This document shows positions 15,849 to 24,989 of a DNA stretch of 38,049 nt, one piece after another. A program made the position numbers and the translations under genes. The notes beneath the pieces are model-generated. The model searched no databases and was not told where the DNA came from. It worked only from the letters and a program-made list of their open reading frames with translations. Numbering within the stretch: position 1 is the first letter of the stretch; each line of letters opens with the position of its first letter. The DNA comes from Kiritimatiellaeota bacterium B1221 (GTDB taxonomy: Bacteria; Verrucomicrobiota; Kiritimatiellia; SS1-B-03-39; UBA6053). The DNA is taken from positions 1 to 38,049 of the forward strand of contig JARHXX010000037.1 of NCBI GenBank assembly GCA_029269125.1. Direction: 5' to 3'.

Positions 15849-18317
15849 TTATAAATTCGGACGAAGTGCACGCACCGAACGGGCATCCCGCTGGGTTAGC
15901 GCTTTACAGGCAAGTGCAGACAGATCCGCAAGGTTCTCCTGGCGCAACAGCGCTTTCACGCCGGCAACCCCCGCCGGGGGCATACTGAGTTCATCAACGC
16001 CCAGTCCGGTCAGAATCAGCGCACCCAATGGATCCCCCGCCAGCGCACCGCAAACCCCGACCCACTTCCCTTTGCCATGGGCCGCTTTCACCGTCATATC
16101 AATCAACCGGAGAACCGCCGGATGCAGACTGTCCGTGCGTTTGGCAAGCAGCGGATGGGTCCGGTCCATGGCCAGGGTGTACTGGGTCAGATCATTGGTG
16201 CCGATGGAGAAAAAGTCCGCCGCCTCCGCCAATTCCTCCGCCAGAACAACCGCGGAAGGCACCTCGATCATAATGCCGAGTTCAATTTCAGGTCCGCCAA
16301 CTTCCCGTCGGACTTTTTCGGCCATTTCCCTGGCCCGATAAAAATCATTCACGGTGGCAATCATAGGAAACATCAGCCGGATGGGGCCGTGGGCGGCCGC
16401 ACGGTAGATCGCACGCAGCTGGGTGCGCGCCAAATCCGGGCGGGCCATGGCCAGCCGGAATCCGCGCAGACCCAGAAAGGAAAGATCCTGTTCATCCAGT
16501 CCCAGGTACGAAACAGGTTTGTCTCCTCCGATATCCAGACTGCGGACAATCATCGGTAATCCCTGCAATGCCGTAATCATTTCTTTCAAGGCTGTGTACT
16601 GCTCCATCTCATCCGGAGATGAACTGCGGTCCAAAAACATGAATTCGGTGCGGAGGAGACCCACGCCTTCCGCCCCGGAGTCGATAACACCGGCGGCTTC
16701 AGACACCTGACCAAGATTAGCCATCACCTCCACCCGGTGACCATCCTTCAGCATCGCCGGTTCAAAGCGGTGATCCCGGTCCCGGTTCTGCTGTACAGCC
16801 AGTTCAGCAATTGCAGTTTTTGCCGAGGCCAGATCCGCTTCACTTGGGTTGGCAATCAATCTGCCTCCGGAGGCATCGAGAATCACAATCTCCTCTTCGG
16901 ACAGTTGATCCAAAGCCTCTCCGGCGGCCACGATCATGGGAATTCCCAGTGAGCGGGCGACAATAGCGGCATGGGCATTGGGGCTGCCTTTCTTCAGACA
17001 GATGCCTTTGACCTTTGACGCTTGAAGTTGCGCGGCATCCGAAGGTTGCAAATCGTCTGCCACAAATATCACCGGCGTTTCTACGCCGTCCAGAATGTTC
17101 GCACTTGCTCCCAGCAAAATTTTCTGCACCCGCAGGCCGATGTCACGCATGTCTACTGCGCGCTGCATCAAATTTTCATTTCCCAATGCTTCAATTTTTT
17201 CCGCCTGGGATTCAATGGTTTGCCGCCAGGCGGAAAGCGCATCCTCTCCTTTACGGATCAGTGCCACAGCATCCGAAGAGATTTCCGCATCCTCCAGCAG
17301 CGATGCATGGGCATCAAACAGATCCCGCTGCACTTCATTGAGATTTTCTTCCGTTAATCCCCGTAAATCCTGAAGCGCCACATCGATGGCATTGCGTAAA
17401 TCAGCTGTTTCCGCATCGGTATCCCCCACCGCCCGTTTCTTGGCCGTTAAATCAAGGGGCGACCATTTCCAGACAGGCGCAACCGCCAGTCCGGGGGCCG
17501 CCATGGTTGCGGAGATCTCAGTATGGGTTTCACCTTCCGAGTGCCACTGGACGCCTGCGCTCACCTGCGCCTCTTCCTGCTGGGGCTCGTGATTTACGGC
17601 CTCCAGTATCGCTGCCAATTCAGATATGGTATCTGTCTCATTCGGCCCCTTCACCCGTAAGCGAATGTGATCGCCCGCAGAGATGCCCATGTTCAGAATT
17701 CTGGTTGGACTGTCAGGCTCGACTTCCCGGCTTTTCACCACCAGTGTCACTTCTCCCGCATATTTTTTGACTGCCCGGGAAAATTTTCCCGCGGGCCGCA
17801 GATGAAATCCCCTTGGATTTGTAAACAGAATTTCCATCTCACTGCCTTCAAATTCCTCATTCACTTCTTTCCCAACCAGCGGGACATCTTCCGCAGCCTG
17901 TACCGCAGCCAAAATATCCTGCACATCAGTGGTATGGGCTAAACGTTCCGCCAATGCTTCGTCCCCCACCAGTCCCGTCAATTGTCGGAGCAAGCCAATG
18001 TGTTCATCCGATTTTGCAGCAATGGCAAAAATCAATTTTACCGTTTGACCGCCCTGCCAGGTAACCCCTTCCGGAATCTGTAAGGCCACCACCCGGGTTT
18101 CATGAATGAAATGCGCATCCTCCGGTCTCCCATGCGGGATCGCCAATCCGTTACCCAAATATGTCGTGGCCGTCTGTTCACGTGCCAACAGGCTCTCAAT
18201 ATATTCCGGCGCAACCGCTCCAGTTTCCACCAACACTGCACCGGCCGCACGAATGGCCGCCTCCGCATTTTCTGCAGATAGACCCAGACGGATATCATTT
18301 GCTGACATTTTTAACAT
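15849..18317 (-). CDS. fruB: Fructose PTS multiphosphoryl transfer protein (EIIA-HPr-EI)
   Basis: This 822-residue cytosolic protein carries phosphate from PEP to FruA by itself. An EIIA-Fru domain (1-150) has its phospho-His in LAIPHGRPE (H62). An HPr domain (160-245) has GFHLRPAGKFS (H172), where most HPr proteins read GLHARPA. An enzyme I domain (275-822) has KGSPNAHAAIVAR (H449), RTEFMFLDR, SIGTNDLTQYTLAMDR and the active Cys in GVCGALAGDP (C756). AAGGAGT precedes the ATG. It is the first gene of the operon, so the fructose branch does not need a separate HPr or EI. A palindromic operator overlaps its promoter. Confidence 0.96.
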   Translation of the reverse strand: MLKMSANDIRLGLSAENAEAAIRAAGAVLVETGAVAPEYIESLLAREQTATTYLGNGLAIPHGRPEDAHFIHETRVVALQIPEGVTWQGGQTVKLIFAIAAKSDEHIGLLRQLTGLVGDEALAERLAHTTDVQDILAAVQAAEDVPLVGKEVNEEFEGSEMEILFTNPRGFHLRPAGKFSRAVKKYAGEVTLVVKSREVEPDSPTRILNMGISAGDHIRLRVKGPNETDTISELAAILEAVNHEPQQEEAQVSAGVQWHSEGETHTEISATMAAPGLAVAPVWKWSPLDLTAKKRAVGDTDAETADLRNAIDVALQDLRGLTEENLNEVQRDLFDAHASLLEDAEISSDAVALIRKGEDALSAWRQTIESQAEKIEALGNENLMQRAVDMRDIGLRVQKILLGASANILDGVETPVIFVADDLQPSDAAQLQASKVKGICLKKGSPNAHAAIVARSLGIPMIVAAGEALDQLSEEEIVILDASGGRLIANPSEADLASAKTAIAELAVQQNRDRDHRFEPAMLKDGHRVEVMANLGQVSEAAGVIDSGAEGVGLLRTEFMFLDRSSSPDEMEQYTALKEMITALQGLPMIVRSLDIGGDKPVSYLGLDEQDLSFLGLRGFRLAMARPDLARTQLRAIYRAAAHGPIRLMFPMIATVNDFYRAREMAEKVRREVGGPEIELGIMIEVPSAVVLAEELAEAADFFSIGTNDLTQYTLAMDRTHPLLAKRTDSLHPAVLRLIDMTVKAAHGKGKWVGVCGALAGDPLGALILTGLGVDELSMPPAGVAGVKALLRQENLADLSALACKALTQRDARSVRALRPNL

Positions 18318-18367
18318 GGGAAGACTCCTTGATTCATTTTTTCGGGGTTAAGTTCATTTGCTTACAT

Positions 18368-18389
18368 AATAGGTAAACGATTACCTATT
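18368..18389. promoter_or_regulatory. Operator 1 for the fructose LacI regulator
   Basis: A 22-bp palindrome with arms AATAGGTAA and TTACCTATT around a central ACGA. The central CG and the size fit LacI-family operators. A related 22-bp site lies before the divergent regulator; the two match at 17 of 22 positions when aligned on AATAGG...AACGATTAC. It covers the spacer and -10 of the predicted fruB promoter, so binding should block fruB transcription. Confidence 0.75.
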
Positions 18390-18399
18390 TATCTGTCAA
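18376..18399 (-). promoter_or_regulatory. Predicted fruB promoter
   Basis: On the minus strand TTGACA (plus 18394-18399) is followed after 17 bases by TTACCT. The -35 is perfect and the -10 is weak. Operator 1 lies directly downstream of the -35 and covers the -10, a classical repression arrangement. The -10 assignment is uncertain because TATTAT five bases further on is also possible. Confidence 0.45.
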
Positions 18400-18533
18400 T
18401 AGGTTTTTTTTACTCTTTTTTGTTATTTTATTTTTCAAATCAATAAAATCTAAATATTTCCTTTATTTATAAGGATATTTCATTATAAGATCCATCTACT
18501 TATCAGACGGTATTTCCTCTTTCTGGTACCAAT

Positions 18534-18555
18534 AGCATGTAATCGTTATCCTATT
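18534..18555. promoter_or_regulatory. Operator 2, abutting the LacI regulator start codon
   Basis: Read on the minus strand this 22-bp site begins AATAGGATAACGATTACA and is an imperfect copy of operator 1. It ends three bases before the ATG of the regulator, so a bound repressor would sit on the transcription start. This suggests autoregulation. There is no Shine-Dalgarno in the space. Confidence 0.65.
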
Positions 18556-18558
18556 ATT

Positions 18559-19542
18559 ATGAGTTCAATTAAAGATGTTGCTAAAAAAGCTGGGGTTTCA
18601 ATCGCCTCCGTATCCCGGGTCATGTCAGGTAAAGGCTATGTCGGGGCCGAAGCCACAAAGAGAGTCGAAAAGGCGATCCGCGAGTTGCAATACCGTCCCA
18701 ACCGTCTTGCCCGCAGTTTACGTGAACAACAGTCACGGGTCATTGGTCTGATTGTGTCTGATATTTCGAATCCCTTTTTCAGCGAAATCACCAAATCCGT
18801 GGAAGAAGTCGCACTGCAACACGGGTACAGTGTGTTAATTTGCAACACCAATGAAGATCCGGAACATGAACTCCGCTGTCTACATCTGATGGTGGATGAA
18901 AATGTGGCCGGTGTCCTGATTTCGCCTACCCTGACCGGCTGCAAAAAATTTGCGGAATATCAGGATCTCAAATTACCCATTGTGGTTTTCGACCGCAAAC
19001 CTTCGGGCGGAAAATGCGATTCTATTGTGATCGACAACCGGGACTCCGCCCTGCAGCTCACCCGGGCGCTCATTGATGGCGGCTACCGTCACATCGCCGG
19101 TATTTTCGGACAAAAAAGCTATACCGCAGCCCAGCGCATGAAAGGATTCAAAGATGCCATGCAGTCCGCCGGGCTCGAACCGGCGGCATTGATCAAGAGT
19201 CCTTCCCGTGAAGCGGACGGCGATAAAATCACCGGGGAACTCCTGAAGCGTCAACCGGAAGTGGATGCCATTCTTACCAGTAGCGCCCTGCTGGCAATCG
19301 GGGCATACAAAGCGATCCGCCGCACCGGGAAACCACTGGGATTCGCCTGTTTTGATAATGCATCCTGGACCGAATTCGTTCAGCCACCCGCCACCACCAT
19401 TCAGCAACCTACAAAGCTGATCGGCTCCAGCGCCACCGAACTGCTAATCAATCGGATTAATGACCCCACCCGCAGTATTAGCGAAACCTGTCTGAAAGGA
19501 GAACTGATCAACCGAATTCCCCCCATCGGCGTTAACCGCTAA
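18559..19542 (+). CDS. LacI-family transcriptional regulator of the fru operon
   Basis: The 327-residue protein has the LacI helix-turn-helix at its start (IKDVAKKAGVSIASVSRVMSG), the hinge helix (RPNRLARSLR), and a periplasmic-binding-like effector domain (IGLIVSDISNPFFSEI, then VFDRKPSGG, and GFACFDNASW near 260). It diverges from fruB, and two similar palindromes lie in the gap, one at each promoter. It therefore most likely represses fruBKA-porin and itself, with fructose 1-phosphate as a plausible inducer (inference from FruR/Cra-type systems). The ATG follows the operator almost directly with no ribosome-binding site, so translation may be leaderless. Confidence 0.93.
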   Translation: MSSIKDVAKKAGVSIASVSRVMSGKGYVGAEATKRVEKAIRELQYRPNRLARSLREQQSRVIGLIVSDISNPFFSEITKSVEEVALQHGYSVLICNTNEDPEHELRCLHLMVDENVAGVLISPTLTGCKKFAEYQDLKLPIVVFDRKPSGGKCDSIVIDNRDSALQLTRALIDGGYRHIAGIFGQKSYTAAQRMKGFKDAMQSAGLEPAALIKSPSREADGDKITGELLKRQPEVDAILTSSALLAIGAYKAIRRTGKPLGFACFDNASWTEFVQPPATTIQQPTKLIGSSATELLINRINDPTRSISETCLKGELINRIPPIGVNR

Positions 19543-19610
19543 ACTTACGAACTACTGGATTTTCTTCGGGAAAACCGGGGTTGTTATGTAAAACACCCTA
19601 AACTGTTTAT

Positions 19611-20771
<1,161 letters not shown>

Positions 20772-20813
20772 TCAGGCAATGCTTTTATAGAAAATAAGAA
20801 AGGGTTTGTAATC

Positions 20814-21452
20814 ATGCCTAAATCCCCCTATTTTCCATGCATGATTGATTTTGTAGCATTTGATTTAGAAACCACGGGTATTCAGCCCCTCGAAGATGGC
20901 ATTGTCGAAATTGGCGCGGTCAAATTTATCGACGGTCTCCCCCAAAAAGATTTTTGTATGCTGGTAAATCCCGGGATGGAAATACCGATTGAAGCTTACA
21001 AAGTACATGGCATCAGCAATGAAGAAGTAAAAAACCAACCGCCAATCGCGGATATCATGGGGGCTTTCACCGAGTATTGTGAAGATCTTCCTTTGGTGGC
21101 ACACAATGCCAAATTTGATTTCAAATTTTTGGAAGCCGCCGTCAAACGCGATAAATGCAAAGCCCCCACCGGACAAGTTCTGGACACCTATGGCTTGGCC
21201 AAGAAAGTTTTTCCGGGCATGTTGAACTATCGACTGGAAACCCTGACCAAATTCTTTGAATTTCCCAATACCGTTTTCCACCGCGCCTCAGAAGATGCCG
21301 AATATTGCGGAAAAGTCTTCATTCGCATTCTGGAAACCCTGGAAAAAAATGATATTTCCACCGAAGTTCCCTCCCTGGTGTCTCTCGGAGAAATGCGGGA
21401 AATGCTCTTTCCCCAAATCGCCCCCGCCGGCGAACAATTAGGGTTGTTTTAG
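20814..21452 (+). CDS. DEDDh 3'-5' exonuclease (DNA polymerase III epsilon-like)
   Basis: The 212-residue protein is a DnaQ-type exonuclease. All DEDDh motifs are present: FDLETTG (Exo I), LVAHNAKFDFKFL (Exo II) and HRASEDAEYCGKVF (Exo III). It lacks the C-terminal polymerase-alpha binding part of classical DnaQ, so it could be a proofreading subunit or a general exonuclease. AAAGGG lies ten bases before ATG 20814; an internal ATG at 20841 would give a tighter N-terminus but has no ribosome-binding site. The last 28 codons (from 21366) are repeated downstream in the 244-bp tandem duplication. Confidence 0.9.
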   Translation: MPKSPYFPCMIDFVAFDLETTGIQPLEDGIVEIGAVKFIDGLPQKDFCMLVNPGMEIPIEAYKVHGISNEEVKNQPPIADIMGAFTEYCEDLPLVAHNAKFDFKFLEAAVKRDKCKAPTGQVLDTYGLAKKVFPGMLNYRLETLTKFFEFPNTVFHRASEDAEYCGKVFIRILETLEKNDISTEVPSLVSLGEMREMLFPQIAPAGEQLGLF

Positions 21453-21476
21453 TCAGCCGTCATTCATGCATTCCCG

Positions 21477-21551
21477 TAGTCCATGCACTCCGTGCGTGGA
21501 AATAGTGGCTTAGGCTCTCGTTTCGTTTCCACGCACGGAGTGCGTGGACTA
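21477..21551. repeat. BIME-like double-hairpin element, copy A
   Basis: A 75-bp unit is bounded by inverted TAGTCCA..TGGACTA ends. It contains two hairpins, TCCATGCAC-TCC-GTGCGTGGA on the left and TCCACGCAC-GGA-GTGCGTGGA on the right, joined by a linker containing GGCTTAGGCTCTCGTTTC. The paired, oppositely oriented hairpins resemble REP/BIME elements. The same hairpin and linker, in reverse complement, found the 60-bp array at 26.3 kb. Confidence 0.85.
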
Positions 21552-21604
21552 CATTTTTTTCCGGGGAATCACCGCATCGCCTTCCATTTGTCGTGCCAAC
21601 AACC
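21549..21604 (-). pseudogene. Duplicated 3' fragment of the adenosyltransferase gene
   Basis: Copy 1 of the tandem duplication holds the last roughly 17 codons of the adenosyltransferase gene (ARQMEGDAVIPRKKM and the TAG stop), identical to the real end in copy 2. It has no upstream part and no start, so it is a remnant. Confidence 0.8.
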
Positions 21605-21609
21605 CAAGA

Positions 21610-21696
21610 GTTCCCTCCCTGGTGTCTCTCGGAGAAATGCGGGAAATGCTCTTTCCCCAAATCGCTCCCGCCGGCGAAAAATTGGGGTTGTTTTAG
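21610..21696 (+). pseudogene. Duplicated 3' fragment of the exonuclease gene
   Basis: Copy 2 holds the last 28 codons of the exonuclease (VPSLVSLGEMREMLFPQIAP and onward) with one residue changed, Gln to Lys, plus the same TAG stop. It lacks the catalytic part and is a remnant of the duplication. Confidence 0.8.
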
Positions 21697-21720
21697 TCAG
21701 CCGTCATTCATGCATTCCCG

Positions 21721-21795
21721 TAGTCCATGCACTCCGTGCGTGGAAATAGTGGCTTAGGCTCTTGTTTCATTTCCACGCACGGAGTGCGTGGACTA
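21721..21795. repeat. BIME-like double-hairpin element, copy B
   Basis: This is the second copy of the 75-bp element inside the tandem duplication. Its linker reads GGCTCTTGTTTCATTT, closer than copy A to the array unit at 26.3 kb (reverse complement AAATGAAACAAGAGCC). Its right end, read on the minus strand as TAGTCC, supplies the TAG stop codon of the adenosyltransferase gene at 21793-21795. Confidence 0.85.
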
Positions 21796-22332
21796 CATTT
21801 TTTTCCGGGGAATCACCGCATCGCCTTCCATTTGTCGTGCCAACAACCACAAGTGATCCGAAATTCGGTTCAGCCAGGTTAAGACCAGGGGATTGTGAAG
21901 AAAATCCGCATTCCACAAGGCGGTGGCTTCCTGTTCACATCGACGAAAAACACAGCGGGCATGATCCAAATGGGCAGCCACCGGATTTCCTCCCGGCAAT
22001 ACAAAACCTTTGGGCATGGGAGTCACCGCCTCCAAATCATCCCGCATTTTATCCAAAACAGCCATAAAGGCTTCATCGACCCGGGTGCGTTTACGGGCTT
22101 GATCATCCGGATGGGTTGCCAATTCCGCACCCACTTCAAAAGCCGCATTTTGAATATACAGAATCTGCTCTTTTAATGATTCAGAATCTGTGGTCGCCCG
22201 CACAATTCCCAATACACTTACCGCTTCGTCCAGCGCGCCATACGCGCGGGGAGCCAAATCGGCTTTTGAAATTTCCTGTCCGGAAAACAGTCGGGTGCGG
22301 CCTTTGTCGCCGTTTTTTGTGGTGATGCTCAT
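21793..22332 (-). CDS. PduO-type cob(I)alamin adenosyltransferase
   Basis: The enzyme moves the adenosyl group of ATP to cob(I)alamin to make coenzyme B12. The 179-residue protein shows TKNGDKGRTRLFSG (the ATP-binding N-terminal motif), KADLAPRAYGALDE, FVLPGGNPVAAHLDHARCVFRRCE and LNRISDHLWLLAR, the PduO/CobO2 order. No cobalamin-dependent enzyme is in the window. The stop codon TAG is the first triplet of the neighbouring BIME-like element, so the C-terminal tail may have changed when the element arrived. The ATG has no Shine-Dalgarno. Confidence 0.93.
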   Translation of the reverse strand: MSITTKNGDKGRTRLFSGQEISKADLAPRAYGALDEAVSVLGIVRATTDSESLKEQILYIQNAAFEVGAELATHPDDQARKRTRVDEAFMAVLDKMRDDLEAVTPMPKGFVLPGGNPVAAHLDHARCVFRRCEQEATALWNADFLHNPLVLTWLNRISDHLWLLARQMEGDAVIPRKKM

Positions 22333-22350
22333 AAGAATATTAATTAATCG

Positions 22351-22378
22351 ATTCCGATATCGAAATCGATAGCGGAAT
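22351..22378. other. Hairpin between adenosyltransferase and DeoR genes
   Basis: ATTCCG-a-TATCG pairs with CGATA-g-CGGAAT around an AAAT loop. The stem is 11 bp with one mismatch. It lies in the 104-base gap between the deoR-type gene end and the adenosyltransferase start and could be an operator or a weak terminator. The CGAT-rich content resembles the hexamer tract at 36821-36854. Confidence 0.4.
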
Positions 22379-22436
22379 CCAAATATTCAACCGGATGGCT
22401 TACACAGCTTCTGGCTTATGGCGTTTAATGTCCGGT

Positions 22437-23198
22437 TTATTTCTCTTTCAACACTCTCAGCCCGGCCCGGGAAAGCGCCAGATCATGCTCACGGCTGATC
22501 CTGGGATCGGTGATCACCACATCCACATCCTCAATCGTTGCAAAAAAGTAACGAGACCTCGCATCCATTTTACTATGATCTGCCAACAGGATAACTTTTT
22601 CAGCGTGATGAATCACGGCCCGTTTCAAATTCATATGACGAACCGATGCATCACTAAATCCCCGTTTAAAATCCAGTCCCTTGCAACCCATGATGGCTTT
22701 GGTGATATGAATACTGGTCAACATCTGTTCAGCCAAAGGTCCGGCAAAACTGGCATGTCTACGATCATACACCCCCCCGGTGGACACCAATTCCACATTG
22801 GTTAAATTGGACAGCTCCCGAAAAATGGGTTCGGAATGGGTTAAAACCGTGCAGCGAATATCCGGAAAAATGCGGGCCAACTGAAAGGCGGTGGTACTGC
22901 CATCAAAAAAGACCACATCCTCCTCTTCAATTTCATTGAGCGCACAGCGGGCAATACTCCGTTTGGCGTCCACCTGTTCCATTTGCCGATGTTGATACGG
23001 TACCGGATCCCGTTCGGAAATATGGGGAATCGCCCCGCCATGAATTCGTTTGAGACGGCCATCGCTTTCTAATTTCAATAAATCCCGGCGAATCGTTTCT
23101 TCGGTGACATCCATGCGTGAAGCCAAATCCGAAACCCGTACGCCCCCCTGATGTTCAAGGGTTTGAAGAATTTCTGCATGTCGTTGAGGCTGAAACAC
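22437..23198 (-). CDS. DeoR-family transcriptional regulator
   Basis: The 253-residue protein has the DeoR winged-helix N-terminus (RHAEILQTLEHQGGVRVSDLA, then VTEETIRRDLLKLESDGRLKRIHGGA) and a C-terminal phosphosugar-sensing DeoRC domain (DVVFFDGSTTAFQLAR, ELVSTGGVYDR, GFSDASVRHMNLKRAVI, ILLADHSKMD). Such regulators respond to sugar phosphates. The start is GTG at 23198 with no clear ribosome-binding site. No obvious target gene adjoins; rsmB diverges 90 bases away and the adenosyltransferase follows downstream. Confidence 0.93.
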   Translation of the reverse strand: MFQPQRHAEILQTLEHQGGVRVSDLASRMDVTEETIRRDLLKLESDGRLKRIHGGAIPHISERDPVPYQHRQMEQVDAKRSIARCALNEIEEEDVVFFDGSTTAFQLARIFPDIRCTVLTHSEPIFRELSNLTNVELVSTGGVYDRRHASFAGPLAEQMLTSIHITKAIMGCKGLDFKRGFSDASVRHMNLKRAVIHHAEKVILLADHSKMDARSRYFFATIEDVDVVITDPRISREHDLALSRAGLRVLKEK

Positions 23199-23288
23199 GT
23201 TGAGAAGAGAAGGAAAGTATGCTTTAAGAAAAATCCATCATAATCTTTTCCCTGAAAAGTACAACGCAATAGAATCCTCTCCTCTTTT

Positions 23289-24566
23289 ATGAATTCAGAA
23301 CCCCACCTCAGCCAATCCCCGGAACGGGACCAAGCCATTCGTTTGCTTAAAGACTGGATTCTCAAGGGATCATTGCCCACAGATTCAGGTGACTGGCAGA
23401 ACTGCAGTTCCCTAACCCGGGAAATTGTCTGGACCTGTATGCGCCACCGCGGATCCTTGGATGCCTGGATCAATCATCTTTCTCATAAACGTCCCTCCCA
23501 GATTATGATTCCTTCGCTTTGGGTCGGCTTGTGTCAAATTCTTCTCCTGGATGGCGTACCGGAACATGCAGCCGTACATGAAACTCTGGAAGCAGCCAAA
23601 CGCTCCGGGGTTCCCCCGGCGCGCATTGGCTTTGCCAACGCCCTGTTCCGGAGAACACTTCGCGAAAAAAATGAATTACTCAGTTGGTTGGAAAATCAAT
23701 CACCGGAAATCCGGTATTCCCATCCAAAAATGTTGGTGGACCGGTGGACAGCGAGCTACGGCGAAGAAAAAACTGAAGAAATCCTTTATTGGAATCAACA
23801 GCGTTCGTTTACCTATGCCCGGATTACCGATATCGGCCGAAGGCTCCGTTCAGATCTTGCCCTGCCAGAGGGATCGGTTCCTCATGCTTTCGGAGGTTCT
23901 GAACCGGATTTTTATCAATTGCCCCGAAGCTTTTCTCCGCAGGAACTTCCGGATTTCTATGAAGGTGCCTGGTATATTCAGGATCCTTCCACTTCGATGG
24001 CTCCCCGCCTGCTGAATGTGCAGCCCGGCGAAAGGGTTTTAGATGCCTGCGCAGCCCCCGGCGGGAAAACCACCCTTTTGGCGGAGGCCTTAGGTGATCA
24101 ATCCCATCTGCTCTTGGCCTGTGACCCCAATCCCAAACGCTGTCGACGCCTTCAGGAGAACTTGGACCGCATGCAATTTCCGGATGTAAAAGTTAACTCA
24201 ACCGAAATTACCGGAATATCGGTACCCAATGACGAATTGTTTGATGCCATCCTGTTAGATGTGCCCTGTAGCAATACCGGCGTGTATCAGCGTCGACCGG
24301 ATGCCAAGTGGAACTTCCGCAGAAAGCTATTAACCGGCCTGATACAACTTCAGTATCAGATACTGCAAGACGCCCTGCTTCTACTCAAGCCGGGCGGACG
24401 CTTGGTCTACAGTACTTGTAGTATTGAAGAGGAAGAAACCACCCGACAAATGGAAAACTGGCTGGGTCAGCATCCTGAATGCAGCCTGGAGAGTCAAAGA
24501 GTGCTTCTCCCCGGCGAAGAAAATTGTGACGGCGCCTTTGCGGCCCTGATCCGCAAAAACTCCTAA
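23289..24566 (+). CDS. rsmB: 16S rRNA (cytosine-967-C5) methyltransferase-like protein
   Basis: The 425-residue protein has an N-terminal NusB-like RNA-binding domain (to about 130) and a SAM-dependent m5C methyltransferase domain from about 225. Motifs are DACAAPGGKTT (SAM binding), LLDVPCSNTGV with C327, and YSTCSIEEEET with C377, the two cysteines of the RsmB/NSUN mechanism. RsmB methylates C967 of 16S rRNA; the exact site is inferred from family. The ATG follows a pyrimidine-rich stretch with no Shine-Dalgarno. Confidence 0.92.
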   Translation: MNSEPHLSQSPERDQAIRLLKDWILKGSLPTDSGDWQNCSSLTREIVWTCMRHRGSLDAWINHLSHKRPSQIMIPSLWVGLCQILLLDGVPEHAAVHETLEAAKRSGVPPARIGFANALFRRTLREKNELLSWLENQSPEIRYSHPKMLVDRWTASYGEEKTEEILYWNQQRSFTYARITDIGRRLRSDLALPEGSVPHAFGGSEPDFYQLPRSFSPQELPDFYEGAWYIQDPSTSMAPRLLNVQPGERVLDACAAPGGKTTLLAEALGDQSHLLLACDPNPKRCRRLQENLDRMQFPDVKVNSTEITGISVPNDELFDAILLDVPCSNTGVYQRRPDAKWNFRRKLLTGLIQLQYQILQDALLLLKPGGRLVYSTCSIEEEETTRQMENWLGQHPECSLESQRVLLPGEENCDGAFAALIRKNS

Positions 24567-24579
24567 GTCGGGATCTTCT

Positions 24580-24677
24580 TCAGAGTGACCTCGTTTACGA
24601 GGTTTTGCCGTTACCCGGATTATGACCACCAGAGCGTCAAAACCTCTTTTATAAACCGCGCAACCGAGGGGCTCTGA
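24580..24677 (+). terminator. Structured 3' region of rsmB
   Basis: Directly after rsmB, ACCTCG-TTTA-CGAGGT followed by TTTTGCC (24588-24606) forms a 6-bp hairpin that may terminate transcription. A wider inverted repeat competes with it: TCAGAG..CCTCG at 24580-24593 and CGAGG..CTCTGA at 24665-24677. Confidence 0.4.
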
Positions 24678-24989
24678 ACTTATCAAAGTTTGCCTGTCAA
24701 TAACTCTGTAATAGCTGTTCAGAAAGATGTCTATAACTTGGGAGTTATGATTGGCTTGTGATTAAGTACCAAGTTTTGAAGTGCCCTCTAACAATGCACT
24801 AACAGCATCCATACTTCTAAGTCCTTTTATAAAAGTCATTTACAAGGTTATAAACATATCAACACCCCATAAGAATAATAAGATTTATATACGTTAAATG
24901 ACTACTTCTCTTATGAATGGGCTTTGGGAGGTCAGAAAACCGCTTCTTCCAAGCTGACTTTTGTTCTCTGACCTCATTTTGCTGCAATC
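24678..24989. other. AT-rich intergenic region
   Basis: No gene is visible in this 312-base stretch between the rsmB tail and the CpXC gene. 24820-24905 is strongly AT-rich (TTATAAAAG, GGTTATAAAC, AATAATAAGATTTATATA). An 8-bp inverted repeat, AGGTCAGA at 24929 and TCTGACCT at 24967, near the end of the CpXC gene might form a weak terminator. No good DnaA box was found. Confidence 0.4.

Larger units (their letters stand above)
21365..21848. repeat. 244-bp tandem duplication across two gene 3' ends
   Basis: Two direct copies with a period of 244 bp lie at 21365-21608 and 21609-about 21848. They differ by a handful of substitutions (for example at 21423/21667 and 21515/21759). Each copy contains the 3' end of the exonuclease gene, a double-hairpin element, and the 3' end of the adenosyltransferase gene. 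The true exonuclease end is in copy 1 and the true adenosyltransferase end in copy 2; the other two ends are remnants. Confidence 0.93.

Noticed and set aside
21453..21792. Insertion sequence between exonuclease and adenosyltransferase
   Set aside because: There is no transposase frame; the content is fully explained by the tandem duplication and the double-hairpin elements.
24678..24989. oriC with DnaA boxes
   Set aside because: The region is AT-rich, but no TTATNCACA match with fewer than two mismatches was seen.
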